64,000 nt of DNA from JAEUJM01 sp044221555 (GTDB taxonomy: Bacteria > Actinomycetota > Acidimicrobiia > Acidimicrobiales > DATDAH01). The stretch lies in the NCBI GenBank assembly GCA_044221555.1, contig JBGAOY010000001.1, positions 976,921 to 1,040,920 on the forward strand, read 5' to 3'. Below, piece by piece: positions 43,267-51,456 of the stretch. Every line of letters begins with the position of its first letter. The stretch's first letter is position 1. The position numbers were made by a program, and so were the translations under genes. The notes under the pieces are model-generated. The model saw only the letters and a list, made by a program, of their open reading frames with translations, ran no database searches and had not been told where the DNA came from.

Positions 43267-45697
43267 TCGTCCTGCGGCGGAGGTCACCCTGCCGCCGCAG
43301 GGACGTCTCTCCACCGCCGTGGCCGAGCCCGTGATCGAGTTGCGGGGCCTCACCAAGGTCTACGACCGCGATCCCCCCTCGGGTCAGTGGCGGTCGCTCC
43401 TGCCATGGACCCGGCCGGTGCCGCGGAAGCCCCTCGCCGCCCTCGACGCCGTCGACCTGACGGTCGGTCGGGGTGAGACCCTGGGACTCATCGGGCCGAA
43501 CGGTGCCGGCAAGTCCACGCTGCTCAAGGTGGTCGCCGGTGTCGTCCGACCCACGGCCGGCACGATCGCCACCGGCGGGACCGTGGGGGCGATGATCGAG
43601 CTGGGCATCGGGTTCCACCCCGAGATGACCGGCTGGGAGAACCTGCGCTGCAGCGGGATCCTCCACGGTCTGGGTCGGTCCGAGCTCGAGGCGATCCTGC
43701 CCGAGATCGCCTCGTTCGCCGGCGTCGAGGACGCCATGGACTCGCCGTTGAAGAAGTTCTCGTCCGGGATGCAGGCCCGGCTCGGCTTCGCCCTGGCCAC
43801 GCAATTCCCCGTCGACGTGCTGGCCATCGACGAGGTGCTCGCGGTCGGCGATCCCGACTTCCAGCAGAAGTGCTTCGACCGCATCATGGCCATGGTCGCC
43901 CGTGGCACCACCCTGCTGTTCGTGTCCCACGAGATGTCCCTGGTCTCGATGCTGTGCACGCGCGTGGTGTGCCTGGACGAGGGGCGGGTGGTGGACGACG
44001 GTGACCCCACGGGCGTGGTGGCCCGGTACCTGGGCGAGATGGCCGAGTTCGAGCCGCCACCCGACCCACCGGCGCACATCACGAGTTGGTCGGTGCCCGC
44101 CGAGCTCTCGCCGGGCGACGGGCTCAACGTCACCGCGGAGATCGAGGTGGCGCGCCCGCTGCGCCGCCCCGTGGTCGGCATCGAGATGACCATGCCCTAC
44201 GTCAACCCCGACCTCGTGCACACGGTCTCGAACGAGGCCGTCCCCGATCTGCGGGCACCGGGCCGCTACCTGGTCACGGGCCGCTCCGACGTCCTCGGCT
44301 GGCGCAACACGACGATCCGGTTCAGCATCGTGCTGCACGACGGCTCACAGCTGGTCGCCCGGGCCTCGTCCGACACCCGGCTGCCGTCGGATTCCCACCG
44401 GAGCTCCTACGTCACCATGGTGCCCGACTGGGTGGTCGAGCCTGACGATCGTGCGCCAGGGGAGACGGGGACCGATCGGGTCGCCGGCCACCAGGGCCAG
44501 GGGATCATCGAGGCCAGCCAGGTCACCAAGACCTTTCGCACCGGGCGGGCGGTGGCGGCCCTGCGGGCCCTCATCCCCGGGCGGTGGGGGTTGTCGCGCC
44601 GAGGCGAGCGGCTCCGGGCCCTCGACCATCTCGACCTCTCGGTCGCGCGCGGCGAGTCGCTCGGCATCGTCGGGCCGAACGGCGCCGGCAAGTCGACGTT
44701 CCTGCGGATCGTGGCCGGGCTGACCCGCCCCGACTCGGGTGCGGTCACCACGCGGGGGTCGGTCGTGCCGCTCCTGGACCTCGGGTCGGGGATGCACCCC
44801 GAGATGACCGGCATCGAGAACATCCGGGTGCGGTCGCGGCTGTTGGGGATGGATCGCCGGACCGCGGACGACGCCCTCGACGCCATCGTCGAGTTCGCCG
44901 GGATCGGCGACGCGGTCCACGTGCCCATCCGCCAGTACTCGACGGGGATGCGGGCCCGCCTGGGCTTCGCGGTGGCCATCAAGACCAAGGGCGACCTCTA
45001 CCTGGTCGACGAGCTGTTGGCCGTGGGCGACGCCGAGTTCCGGCGGCGGGCGACCCAATCGATCCTCGACAAGCGGGGCGAGGGGTCCACCGTGCTGTTC
45101 GTCTCCCATGAGCTGTCGCTCATCGACCAGACCTGCGAGCGCACCATCCAGCTCACGAAGGGCCGCCTCACCGACGACGGGCCCACCAACGAGGTGCTCG
45201 ACCGGTACGGCGGCACGGTGACCCAGTGGGCGGGCGGGGTCAGCGACGCGACCAGCGGTGCGCGACTGCTGACCATGGAGGTCAGCGAGCGCACCATCCC
45301 ACGCCGAGGCACGCTGCACATCGAGGGCACACTGGTCGTCGAGCAGCCGTCGCCCACCGCCGCCCTCGAGCTCAGCTTCCGCGCCGAGCAGGAGGACCGC
45401 TCGATGACCCTCACGCGGCAGGAACGGCTCATCCGCACCTTCTACCTGCGCACCCTAGAGGCCCCCGGTGGCCTACTCGACCGGCCGGGGCGCTACCGGT
45501 ACCGCATCACCCTCGGCCCCCAGATCGTGTCCGGCCGCTTCGACGTGGTGCTCGCCGTCGTGGATGACCGGGCGTCCGTGGTGCTCTCAGAACGCTGGCA
45601 GACTCTCGTGGTGAGCGACGCGAACGTGCACGGCATGCCGGGGCCCTCGGTGGACATGACCTGGCGCGCAGACCCCCTCACCGACGAGCGCGCATGA
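43256..45697 (+). CDS. Polysaccharide-export ABC ATPase with two fused nucleotide-binding domains (tandem Wzt-like)
   Basis: 813 residues, about twice the length of a Wzt. First ATPase: Walker A GPNGAGKST at 80-88, signature SSGMQARL near 169-176, Walker B with Asp192-Glu193, LFVSHEMSLV switch His. Then a beta-rich ~130-residue domain. Second ATPase: GPNGAGKST from 473, signature YSTGMRARL, Walker B Asp585-Glu586, LFVSHELSLI. Then a second beta-rich C-terminal domain like the carbohydrate-binding domain of Wzt. Both sites look competent and both have the E-L-G-x-G-F/M-HPEMTG segment of the family. ATG at 43256 lies inside the permease 3-prime end. One permease gene and one double ATPase would give a 2:1 complex. 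Confidence 0.88.
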   Translation: MSSDRPAAEVTLPPQGRLSTAVAEPVIELRGLTKVYDRDPPSGQWRSLLPWTRPVPRKPLAALDAVDLTVGRGETLGLIGPNGAGKSTLLKVVAGVVRPTAGTIATGGTVGAMIELGIGFHPEMTGWENLRCSGILHGLGRSELEAILPEIASFAGVEDAMDSPLKKFSSGMQARLGFALATQFPVDVLAIDEVLAVGDPDFQQKCFDRIMAMVARGTTLLFVSHEMSLVSMLCTRVVCLDEGRVVDDGDPTGVVARYLGEMAEFEPPPDPPAHITSWSVPAELSPGDGLNVTAEIEVARPLRRPVVGIEMTMPYVNPDLVHTVSNEAVPDLRAPGRYLVTGRSDVLGWRNTTIRFSIVLHDGSQLVARASSDTRLPSDSHRSSYVTMVPDWVVEPDDRAPGETGTDRVAGHQGQGIIEASQVTKTFRTGRAVAALRALIPGRWGLSRRGERLRALDHLDLSVARGESLGIVGPNGAGKSTFLRIVAGLTRPDSGAVTTRGSVVPLLDLGSGMHPEMTGIENIRVRSRLLGMDRRTADDALDAIVEFAGIGDAVHVPIRQYSTGMRARLGFAVAIKTKGDLYLVDELLAVGDAEFRRRATQSILDKRGEGSTVLFVSHELSLIDQTCERTIQLTKGRLTDDGPTNEVLDRYGGTVTQWAGGVSDATSGARLLTMEVSERTIPRRGTLHIEGTLVVEQPSPTAALELSFRAEQEDRSMTLTRQERLIRTFYLRTLEAPGGLLDRPGRYRYRITLGPQIVSGRFDVVLAVVDDRASVVLSERWQTLVVSDANVHGMPGPSVDMTWRADPLTDERA

Positions 45698-47073
45698 TCG
45701 CACGCTCACGCATCGAGGGCGCGGTGCTGTGTGATCCGGAGTTGGACTCGGCGCTGCGCCGGGACGGGTTCGTGGTCATCCCGTTCCTGTCGGCCGAGGA
45801 GGTCGTCGCGGTTCGCCGCGCCTACGAGGCCATCCGCCCAGAGGGCGAGACGGGCATGGCCATCGACTACTCGCGCTACGACCGGGCCCTCGTGCGCGAG
45901 ATCACCACGCTGTTGTCGGGCGTGTGGGATCTGTACCTCTCCGATCTCTTCCACGACCGGGAGGCGATCCTGTCGACCTTCCTCACCAAGCACCCCGGGC
46001 CGGACTCGGCGATGCGGCTGCATCGGGAGCCGACATTCGTCGCCCCCGAGGACGACGACCCCTACAACATCTGGGTCTCACTCGTCGACGTCGCCGCGGC
46101 CGAGGAGAACGGCGTGCTGGAGGTGGTCCTGGGCACGCAACACCTGACACCCTGGCTGTCGGGCTACGACACCCCCGAGATCTTCAAGCCCTACGAGGCG
46201 TTCCTGCGTCGCCATTCCCTACCCGTCGACGTCCCGGCGGGCTGGGCGGTGATCTTCCACGCCCACATGCTCCACTACTCGGACCCGAATTCGTCGGCCC
46301 ATCCCCGCCTTGCCTTCGGCGCGGTGGTGGCGCGACAGGGCAGCACGCTCGTCCACGTCACGGCCACCGGCCGACGGGGACGGCGGGTCTACCGGGTCGA
46401 CCCCGCGTTCATCACCGACTGCCACCCGCACGAGGTGGGCGAGTACCTGGCGGCGAAGGACTTCCCGGTCCGTGAGACGCAGGATCCCGCCGAGATCGAC
46501 CCGGTCCAACTGGCCGAGGTCATGGGTGTCCGCGAACGGCCGGAGGCGATCCCGGTCGTCCCGGACGACGTGCTGGGCGACGACGCCCTCGCGTCGCTCC
46601 GCGTGGTGGTCCCGTCGTCGGTCGCCGGGGCCCGGGTCGCCGATCGCGACGTCACCGAGCCGGTGTGGGCCCTCGGCGAGCACCCCGAGGCCGCCGGGGG
46701 CGTCACCGTGGAATCGGTCGACGGGGCCACTGGCATCGGCCCGATCGAGGCGCTCGGGCCCTCCGACCTTCGCGCCGACCTCACCGCGCTGGCAGGTCCC
46801 CGCCCCGCCGATGCCACCGTCGTGGCGCTGGGACCGCACGCCCGGGTCACCCTCGCCGCACCGGACGACCGGGCCGTGGACCTCACCGTCTACGAGTGCT
46901 CCGTCACCGCTGCGGGCGCCCGCGGCGACGACTGGGTCTCCACGCTCGCGATCGGCACACGCGTCAGGACGACCGTCGGGGGCCGCGCGACCCTCTGGAA
47001 CAGCGGTCCCGGCGCCCTGTGGGTGGTGGCCACACCCGTGGGCCGCTGGCGGCGACTGATCCGACGACGCTGA
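45694..47073 (+). CDS. PhyH-like dioxygenase with HxE metal motif and C-terminal extension
   Basis: 459 residues. ATG overlaps the ATPase stop (ATGA), tying it to the exporter operon. VLCDPELDSALRRDGFVVIPFL starts the PhyH fold. Metal residues: HRE (His110, Glu112) and MLHYSDPN (His194). The HxE form and the ~170-residue C-terminal domain (VPDDVLGDDALASLRVVVPSS ... LWNSGPGALWVVATPVGRW) are shared with the gene at 38523, so the two form a distinct subfamily. LTKHPGPDSAMRLHREPTFV matches VVKHPGPGSEMVLHNEPTFV there. Possibly hydroxylates the exported glycan or its substituent before export (inference). Confidence 0.8.
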   Translation: MIARSRIEGAVLCDPELDSALRRDGFVVIPFLSAEEVVAVRRAYEAIRPEGETGMAIDYSRYDRALVREITTLLSGVWDLYLSDLFHDREAILSTFLTKHPGPDSAMRLHREPTFVAPEDDDPYNIWVSLVDVAAAEENGVLEVVLGTQHLTPWLSGYDTPEIFKPYEAFLRRHSLPVDVPAGWAVIFHAHMLHYSDPNSSAHPRLAFGAVVARQGSTLVHVTATGRRGRRVYRVDPAFITDCHPHEVGEYLAAKDFPVRETQDPAEIDPVQLAEVMGVRERPEAIPVVPDDVLGDDALASLRVVVPSSVAGARVADRDVTEPVWALGEHPEAAGGVTVESVDGATGIGPIEALGPSDLRADLTALAGPRPADATVVALGPHARVTLAAPDDRAVDLTVYECSVTAAGARGDDWVSTLAIGTRVRTTVGGRATLWNSGPGALWVVATPVGRWRRLIRRR

Positions 47074-47084
47074 TCGAAGGCCCG

Positions 47085-47090
47085 TAGGGT
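47085..47090 (+). promoter_or_regulatory. -10 hexamer TAGGGT upstream of the radical SAM gene at 47099
   Basis: TAGGGT with an 8-nt spacer to the GTG at 47099, so this gene can be transcribed apart from the exporter operon. Confidence 0.45.
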
Positions 47091-47098
47091 TTCGAACG

Positions 47099-48832
47099 GT
47101 GGACAGCGAACAGCGGGCTCGGTACGACGCCGCCCGCAACCTGGCCGAGAAGGGCTTCCGCGCCGGCTGCTACGCGCCGTTCACCTCGATGTACCTCGAT
47201 CCCGCCGGCGACGTCCGGGCGTGCTGCCAGAACGTCGAGCACGTGCTGGGCAACGTGGGCCGGGAGTCGCTGCTGGACATCTGGCGAGGCGAGCGGGCGG
47301 GGGACCTGCGGGCCGCCATGGTCGCCTACGACATGAGCCTCGGGTGCCGCTTCTGCCAATGGCAGTTCGACGACGGCAACTTCGAGGGCGCGTTGGCCCA
47401 CGACTTCGACGGGCTCGCGGTGCCCTCCCCCGACGCGATCTGGCCGCAGCGGCTCGAGCTGGCCATCAGCAACACCTGCAACCTCGAGTGCGTGATGTGC
47501 GACGGCGACCTCTCGTCGCGCATCCGGACGCGGCGCGAGCACCGACCACCGCTGCCGAAGGTGTACGACGACGGGTTCTTCGACGACCTCACCCACTTCC
47601 TGCCGCACCTGGTGGAGGTGCGCTTCCTGGGTGGCGAGCCGTTCCTCGCCCGCGAGACCTTCCGGGTGTGGGACCTGATGGCCGAGGCCGACCTGCACAC
47701 CCCGTGCAAGGTCACCACCAACGGCACCCAGTGGAACGAGCGGGTCGAGCGCGTCCTCGACCGGTTCCCCGTCTCGATCGCGGTCTCCCTCGACGGCGTC
47801 ACCCCGGCGACCGTCGAGGCCATCCGCGTCGGTGCGTCCCACGACGAGCTGATCACCAACCTGGGTCGCTTCCGCGAGTACACACGGTCCCGCGGCACCG
47901 ACCTGGAGCTCACCTACTGCCTCATGCAGGCCAACTGGCGCGAGTTCGGCGACTACCTCCTGTTCGGCGACGCCTGGGGTTGCCGCGTCAGCGTCAACAC
48001 GGTGATCCGCGAGCCGTTCAGCCTGTACCAGCTGCCGCTGCCGGAGTTCGAGGCGCTGGTCGCCACGCTCGAGCGCCGGGGCCGGCGCCTGCGCCGAAAG
48101 CTGTCGCTCAACCGCGACGTGTGGGACACCGAGCTCGACCGGCTGCGCCACTGGCGCGACCAGACACGGGCGGAGGTGCGCGCTCGCGAGGTGCCGGCCA
48201 CGATCCGGAGGCGGGCGACCTACTTCCAGCCGGCTCCCGACCCGCCCGCGCCCGCCGCGCGGGCGACCGCCACCGGTCCCGCCCCGCCCGCGGCGGGCGC
48301 CGACCGGGCCGCCGGCGACGGCAGGCGGCCCCGCGGCGGCGCCCGGGCGATGGTCCCCCGGCCCCCTGATCCACGGGTCTCCACTCGTGTCGAGCCGCTG
48401 CCCCCGGTCCTGGCGGAGGCCCCGGTGACGCCCGGGTGCAGCGTGGAGACGGCCACAGCGCTCGCCGAGGAGACGATGGGCTCGTGCCGGACCAGCTTCA
48501 TCGTCTGCGATCCCGACGACCGCGCCCTCGAGGTGGGCCCGGGCACCGACTTCCTCGGCCTCCCGGCCGACCGCTGCGTGGGCCGGCCCTACGTCGAGGT
48601 CGTGACCGAGGCGTCGGCGCGGCTGGGTGCGCCCGCGGTGATGCACGAGGACCTGCGCGACGCGTGCGTGGTGCGGCGCCTGCGCTTCGGGCCGCGGCGT
48701 GGTGAGAGCACCTACGTGCAGGCCGTCGCGTTCCCGGTGGCCATGGCCGGTCGGGACGACCGCTCGGGGTCGGTGACCGTGGCCGCCGCCACCACGGTGG
48801 CGCCGGCCTGGGCCGCGCCGACGCCCCCCTGA
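47099..48832 (+). CDS. Twitch-domain radical SAM protein with C-terminal PAS-like domain
   Basis: 577 residues, the longest of the group. Cys24 in CYAPFTSMYLD, ACCQNVEHVLGNV and GCRFCQWQ; SAM motif CNLECVMC at 127-134; FLGGEPF and VTTNGTQW. A Pro/Ala/Arg-rich linker (~375-440) precedes the PAS-like domain: CRTSFIVCDPDDRALEVGPG, FLGLPADRCVGRPYVEVV, then STYVQAVAFPVAMAGRDDRSG ending in strands. This C-terminal part is the clearest PAS match in the window. Its N-terminal lead is the same length as that of the TTG-started paralogue at 10819. GTG start. Substrate unknown. Confidence 0.86.
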   Translation: MDSEQRARYDAARNLAEKGFRAGCYAPFTSMYLDPAGDVRACCQNVEHVLGNVGRESLLDIWRGERAGDLRAAMVAYDMSLGCRFCQWQFDDGNFEGALAHDFDGLAVPSPDAIWPQRLELAISNTCNLECVMCDGDLSSRIRTRREHRPPLPKVYDDGFFDDLTHFLPHLVEVRFLGGEPFLARETFRVWDLMAEADLHTPCKVTTNGTQWNERVERVLDRFPVSIAVSLDGVTPATVEAIRVGASHDELITNLGRFREYTRSRGTDLELTYCLMQANWREFGDYLLFGDAWGCRVSVNTVIREPFSLYQLPLPEFEALVATLERRGRRLRRKLSLNRDVWDTELDRLRHWRDQTRAEVRAREVPATIRRRATYFQPAPDPPAPAARATATGPAPPAAGADRAAGDGRRPRGGARAMVPRPPDPRVSTRVEPLPPVLAEAPVTPGCSVETATALAEETMGSCRTSFIVCDPDDRALEVGPGTDFLGLPADRCVGRPYVEVVTEASARLGAPAVMHEDLRDACVVRRLRFGPRRGESTYVQAVAFPVAMAGRDDRSGSVTVAAATTVAPAWAAPTPP

Positions 48833-48847
48833 CCGCCGCGGCGCCGT

Positions 48848-48853
48848 TACCCT
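48848..48853 (+). promoter_or_regulatory. -10 hexamer TACCCT upstream of a 19-codon leader and the beta-helix gene
   Basis: TACCCT with a 7-nt spacer to the ATG at 48861 and a 9-nt spacer to the overlapping GTG at 48863. Confidence 0.45.
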
Positions 48854-48860
48854 CGCTCCG

Positions 48861-48920
48861 ATGTGCCCGACGAACCACGGCAGGGCCCGGCGACGCAGTC
48901 GGCCGGAGCGAGGGGCGTGA
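48861..48920 (+). other. 19-codon leader ORF ending at the beta-helix gene start (GTGA)
   Basis: ATG at 48861 opens a 19-residue Arg-rich peptide ending in TGA at 48918-48920, which overlaps a GTG (48917-48919) in the frame of the downstream gene. The layout mirrors the leader at 33910. The competing reading is that the downstream protein starts at GTG 48863, which is in its frame. Confidence 0.3.
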
Positions 48921-50176
48921 GCCCCGAGCCGGTCGTGCTCGACGTCACCGAGTTCGGTGCGGTCGGCGACGGCGTCACCAACGACGGCACCGCGGTGCTG
49001 GCCCACGCCTGCTTCGACGATTTCGACGGCTTCCGCACGATCCGGCCCCGTTTCGACCCCGAGGTGGGTGCGGTCCTGTACTTCCCCGCGGGCACGTACC
49101 GCCTCGGCCCCATCGACGGCTACGACCGCAGCCACTCCTTCCCGTTCAGCCGCTTCCACATCCGGGGCGACGGGCCCGGCGTCACCACCGTGCTGCTCGA
49201 CCACGTCGCCTACCCGAAGGTGCGGCTGAGCATCCACGGCGACCCCCGGTTCGGCGGAGGCGTCGACACGTCGATCACCAACCTCACGGTGGCGTCCAAC
49301 CTGCCCGACCCGGGCGACCGCGACAGCGCCGACATGAACATCCACCTGCGCGACCTGCACGGCTTCGTGGCCCACGACGTCGAGGTGTGCAACGGCCCGC
49401 GGATCGGCTTCCACGTGAACAGCTGCTCCGACCTCACGTTCCGCGACCTCGACGTGCACGACATGTGCACCGACGGCATACACCTCGTGGGGTGCCAGCG
49501 GGTCACCATCGAGGACTGCCGGTGCGCCGACACCGGCGACGACGCCATCGCCATCTGGGGCGGCAACTGGTGGAACCCCGAGCAGTCGGCCGACGTGGTG
49601 GTGCGCCGCAACAGCATCGAGCGCGCCGGGTCGAACGGCATCGCCCTCGGCGGCTGCGAGCGGGTGGTCGTGGAGGACAACACCGTGCGGGGCACCTACC
49701 TGACCGGCATCGGCATCCGGCCCATGGACGGCTACGGGCCGGTGAGCGACGTCACCATCCGCGCCAACCGGATCGACGACGCCGGCTTCCACGAGACGGG
49801 CATCCTCTGGGGCGGTGGCATCGCCTCTGGCATCGCCGTCGCCGACGACCTCCACACCGGCATGCCCATCGAGCGGGTCACGGTGCAGGACAACGTGATC
49901 GGCCGGTGCCGCAACAACTTCGTGCGCATCAAGGGCGTGAGCGACGTGACCGTGGCGGGGAACCGGTGGGTCGGCCCCCTCGTGGAAGGCGCCAGCGCCA
50001 ACCAGGGCTCCGGCCAGGGCAGCTCCAACGTGGACCCCCTCAGCTACGAGGCGGTCTACGTGGCCGACAGCACCGACGTCACCGTCACGGCGCCCCCTCG
50101 GCCTCGCTGGCGGCGGGTGGCCGGGCGGGCCCGCCGGGCGGCCCGCACCGCCCTGCGACCCGCCGGCGGCGCATGA
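48917..50176 (+). CDS. Right-handed beta-helix (pectate-lyase-superfamily) protein
   Basis: 419 residues from GTG 48917, or 437 from GTG 48863. DVTEFGAVGDGVTNDGTAVLAHA is the opening motif of pectate-lyase-superfamily proteins such as polygalacturonase-like and tail-spike folds, followed by LYFPAGTYRLGPI. Successive coils then repeat: TSITNLTVASN, VEVCNGPRIGFHVNSCSDL, CQRVTIEDCRCADTGDDAIAIWGG, CERVVVEDNTVRGTYLTGIGI, DVTIRANRIDDAG, NFVRIKGVSDVTVAGNRW. DTGDD and NGIALGG resemble glycosidase/lyase active coils. No signal peptide is seen, which is odd for a glycan-cleaving enzyme. The Arg/Pro-rich C-terminus may be disordered. Could be a lyase, an epimerase or a structural binder. Confidence 0.78.
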   Translation: MSPEPVVLDVTEFGAVGDGVTNDGTAVLAHACFDDFDGFRTIRPRFDPEVGAVLYFPAGTYRLGPIDGYDRSHSFPFSRFHIRGDGPGVTTVLLDHVAYPKVRLSIHGDPRFGGGVDTSITNLTVASNLPDPGDRDSADMNIHLRDLHGFVAHDVEVCNGPRIGFHVNSCSDLTFRDLDVHDMCTDGIHLVGCQRVTIEDCRCADTGDDAIAIWGGNWWNPEQSADVVVRRNSIERAGSNGIALGGCERVVVEDNTVRGTYLTGIGIRPMDGYGPVSDVTIRANRIDDAGFHETGILWGGGIASGIAVADDLHTGMPIERVTVQDNVIGRCRNNFVRIKGVSDVTVAGNRWVGPLVEGASANQGSGQGSSNVDPLSYEAVYVADSTDVTVTAPPRPRWRRVAGRARRAARTALRPAGGA

Positions 50177-50343
50177 CACTGGCTCCTCCTTCGTCGGAGC
50201 GCCTCCGGCATCCGGTTCGCCGGCGCCGCATCACATTGGCTCCTCCTTCGTCGGAGCGCCTCCGGCATCCGGTTCGACGGCGCCGCTGCTCCGCTCCGCT
50301 TCGCAGCGTTGGTTCGCTGGGGTTCGCAGCGTTGGTTCGCTGG
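50164..50343. repeat. 57-bp direct repeat (two copies) followed by a 23-bp direct repeat (two copies)
   Basis: Two near-identical 57-bp units at about 50164-50220 and 50221-50277, each with GGCTCCTCCTTCGTCGGAGC (a small CTCC/GGAG hairpin), then a partial third; then TCGCAGCGTTGGTTCGCTGG at 50301-50320 and 50324-50343. They overlap the 3-prime end of the beta-helix gene and fill the space before the convergent GT2 gene. They may act in transcription termination or be a species-specific dispersed repeat. Confidence 0.85.
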
Positions 50344-50354
50344 TTTGCGGGCGC

Positions 50355-51314
50355 TCAGCGGGCGTCGATGTTGCGGCCCGTCACCAATTCGGTGGCGTTC
50401 TCGACCACGTCGCGCCACGGGTTGCGCCCGTAGCGCCGCACCACCCCCGCCTGGCGGCGGGCCACCGCCCACCGTCGACGGGCCACGGCCTTCACCACGT
50501 CCCGCGCCGCCCATGACGTCAGCGCCACCCGCGCCCGCGCCCGATCGTGGGCGGACAGCGCGGGGTGGTCGATCCAGGCCTGGTGCAGCCGCTCGCGTGC
50601 ATCGGCGGTCTCGCCGCTGGCCTGCTCGCCGACGGTCGCCATGTGCCGGTGCAACCGGCGGCGCACCAGGGGTGCGGTGAGGTAGACGACCGGGCCCTCG
50701 CCGGCCAGGCGCAGGTCGAGGTCGAGATCGGCCACGTGACCGAGCTCGGCGCGGTAGCCCCCCACCGCCTCGAAGGCCGAGCGCCGGAACATCACCGCCG
50801 ACGGCTCGCCGTAGACCTGCCCGTTGCGCAGGCACAGCCGCACCAGCTCGCCCTGATCCAGCACGTAGCGCTCGTGCGCCACGAAGATGCGCTCGCGGCG
50901 GTTCGGTCGCCGGGGCACCTCGATCTCGCCGCCGTCGTCGTCGATCCACACCTCACCCGCCGAGCAGGCCACCACGCTCGGCGCGGCCTCGAATTCCTCC
51001 ACGTGGCGAGCGACGAGCCCCGGGCCCAGCTCGTCGTCCTGGCCGAGCACCATCATCAGCTCACCGGAGGCGAGGCTCCCGGCCTGGTTCCAGTTGGCCA
51101 CCATCCCGAGGCGCCGAGGGTTGCGGACCACCTGCACGGCGGGCAGGCGCGCCGCCGCGACCAGTTCGTCGAGGCCGGGGGACCCGCCGTCGTCGGTGAT
51201 GACCACGTCGAGGCCGGGGTGGTCCTGCTCGCGGATCGACGCCAGCAGCCGCGCCAGGTGGTGGGCCTGGGGGGCGTAGACCGGGATGCAGAGGCTGACC
51301 GTCGGGGACGACAT
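50355..51314 (-). CDS. GT2-family glycosyltransferase
   Basis: 319 residues. GT-A fold: VSLCIPVYAPQAHHLARLLASI at the N-terminus, VVITDDGGSPG (first acidic motif), NPRRLGMVANWNQA, and GQDDE, which is the metal-binding DXD-type motif. GEPSAVMFRRSAFEAVGGY and LDLDLRLAGEGPVVYL complete the donor/acceptor half. It resembles rhamnosyl- or WcaA-type transferases acting on surface glycans. ATG at 51314 with TAGCGT 10 nt upstream on the minus strand. Convergent with the beta-helix gene, divergent from the DUF4012 gene. Confidence 0.86.
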   Translation of the reverse strand: MSSPTVSLCIPVYAPQAHHLARLLASIREQDHPGLDVVITDDGGSPGLDELVAAARLPAVQVVRNPRRLGMVANWNQAGSLASGELMMVLGQDDELGPGLVARHVEEFEAAPSVVACSAGEVWIDDDGGEIEVPRRPNRRERIFVAHERYVLDQGELVRLCLRNGQVYGEPSAVMFRRSAFEAVGGYRAELGHVADLDLDLRLAGEGPVVYLTAPLVRRRLHRHMATVGEQASGETADARERLHQAWIDHPALSAHDRARARVALTSWAARDVVKAVARRRWAVARRQAGVVRRYGRNPWRDVVENATELVTGRNIDAR

Positions 51315-51324
51315 GGACGGGCCG

Positions 51325-51330
51325 ACGCTA
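51325..51330 (-). promoter_or_regulatory. Possible -10 hexamer TAGCGT for the GT2 gene
   Basis: Minus-strand TAGCGT with a 10-nt spacer to the ATG at 51314. Confidence 0.35.
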
Positions 51331-51456
51331 CTGCGCCGCCGGAGGGCCGGACGCGCCCCCGGGCGCGCCCGGGCCGCCCGAAACCGACCGGTGCGCACCG
51401 ATAGGATCGCCCGGCGCCGTCGCACCGGCGGCGCCCTCCCACCAGCGTCTCCCACC

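Noticed and set aside
50164..50343. CRISPR array
   Set aside because: Only two copies, contiguous units without spacers of constant length, and no cas genes nearby.
50056..50949. Minus-strand frame through the 57-bp repeat (RMPEALRRRRSQC units)
   Set aside because: The repeated peptide arises only because the repeat period is a multiple of three; the frame overlaps two well-supported genes without domain content.
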